From NCBI GenBank assembly GCA_933822405.4, contig CAKOGP040001369.1:1-28549 (forward strand): a stretch of 28,549 bases of DNA, written 5' to 3'. Source of the DNA: Cylindrotheca closterium (Eukaryota; Bacillariophyta; Bacillariophyceae; Bacillariales; Bacillariaceae). Below, one piece after another: positions 28,239 to 28,549 of the stretch. Position 1 is the first letter of the stretch, and each line of letters starts with the position of its first letter. Under the pieces are notes generated by a model. The model was not told the origin of the DNA. It was given only the letters and a program-made list of their open reading frames with translations, and did no database searches. Both the position numbers and the translations under genes were made by a program.

Positions 28239-28326
28239 ATATACTTTTCCGCAATACCATGTGGGAACTAAAATTTCACTAGTAATCGTATGGTAGATGA
28301 TTTCCAGGTATTGCGGAAAAGTATAT
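28239..28326 (+). repeat. Perfect 20-bp inverted repeat
   Basis: 28239-28258 (ATATACTTTTCCGCAATACC) is the exact reverse complement of 28307-28326, with a 48-bp spacer. It could be a large hairpin, the ends of a tiny miniature element, or a regulatory site. No TA or TTA duplication is evident outside the arms. Confidence 0.85.
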
Positions 28327-28549
28327 GATTTTGATATACGTTTCGTGCGGAAATGCGCGGTAATGATATATCCTTCAGTAAGTCTGCTGGGACATTTGGA
28401 TTATTTTGAGAATTTTTTTGATCTGGAACACCCGGCAGAACGAGGATTTTTGTCATTGTTGGAAAACAGAAAGACCCTCATAAGTCATTTGTGATCGCGT
28501 GGAGGAAAAAGAGCAACTCATACTTAACAAACAAGAAACAAAATGGAAT
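28327..28549 (+). other. Window end, unassigned frame
   Basis: A plus-strand frame from about 28297 to 28494 (with HLDYFENFFDLEHPAERGFL) is the only open stretch. It begins in the inverted-repeat arm and has no recognisable family. It may be chance or an exon. Confidence 0.25.

Noticed and set aside
1..28549. CRISPR arrays, bacterial operons, rRNA or tRNA genes, or a defence system
   Set aside because: No regularly spaced repeats, no Shine-Dalgarno-linked gene rows and no tRNA-like cloverleaf were noticed. Content is eukaryotic retroelements and spliced genes.

Overview
The window looks like a repeat-rich nuclear region of a unicellular eukaryote, most likely a diatom or close stramenopile. 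This is inferred from Ty1/copia Gag/Pol peptides of the type common in diatom genomes (for example DIPNAFIQT and KKYG in RT, a pre-integrase NCPI...IFGPD...LKGKST segment), from short GT-AG introns of about 75-105 nt in the gene-like stretches, and from the lack of any operon layout. No rRNA, tRNA, CRISPR array or recognisable housekeeping gene was seen.

Layout. 1-2833 is an internally deleted copia element on the minus strand (LTR 2329-2833, Gag, protease, start of integrase, then an LTR fragment at 1-152). It sits against the remains of a second copia element on the plus strand (linker, RT, RNase H; 2834-5145). A third copia scrap (RNase H, polypurine tract, LTR start) lies on the minus strand at 5500-5880. 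5.9-8.6 kb holds short relics: a Gag N-terminus, a broken minus-strand gene whose first exon and upstream DNA are repeated at 13.4 kb, and small coding-looking fragments. 8645-9814 (minus) is a gene-like locus for an acidic, serine/aspartate-rich protein with three SUMO-consensus sites. 9.8-11.4 kb is mostly non-coding with two short reading frames.

11.4-23.6 kb is a nest of non-LTR (LINE) elements. The largest copy (14098-21721, plus strand) carries ORF1 with a coiled coil and ORF2 with AP-type endonuclease, RT, RNase H and a C-terminal Cys/His module. It ends in a TTA-repeat tail and is flanked by a diverged 23-bp duplication, which shows that it landed inside an older RT copy of the same family (13755-14097 plus 21722-22487). 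A 5'-truncated copy on the opposite strand lies at 12012-13373. The nest is bracketed by an inverted pair of about 0.5-0.7 kb (11430-11965 and 22862-23567); its right arm follows a Gag fragment.

From 23568 on there is a solitary LTR with an internal 129-bp tandem duplication, then non-coding DNA, then the best host-gene candidate: a three-exon minus-strand model (25035-26258) that stays open for 344 codons. The right end has palindrome-rich DNA, a broken gene with a Cys/His-rich end containing a 261-bp tandem duplication (27000-27926), and a group of perfect inverted repeats near 28.1-28.3 kb.

The genes do not form a pathway. The window records repeated retrotransposition, nesting and decay around one or two host-like genes. 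I did not find a convincing new biological system. The least explained parts are the two gene-like loci, the inverted arms, the duplicated exon-1 unit and the palindrome clusters.
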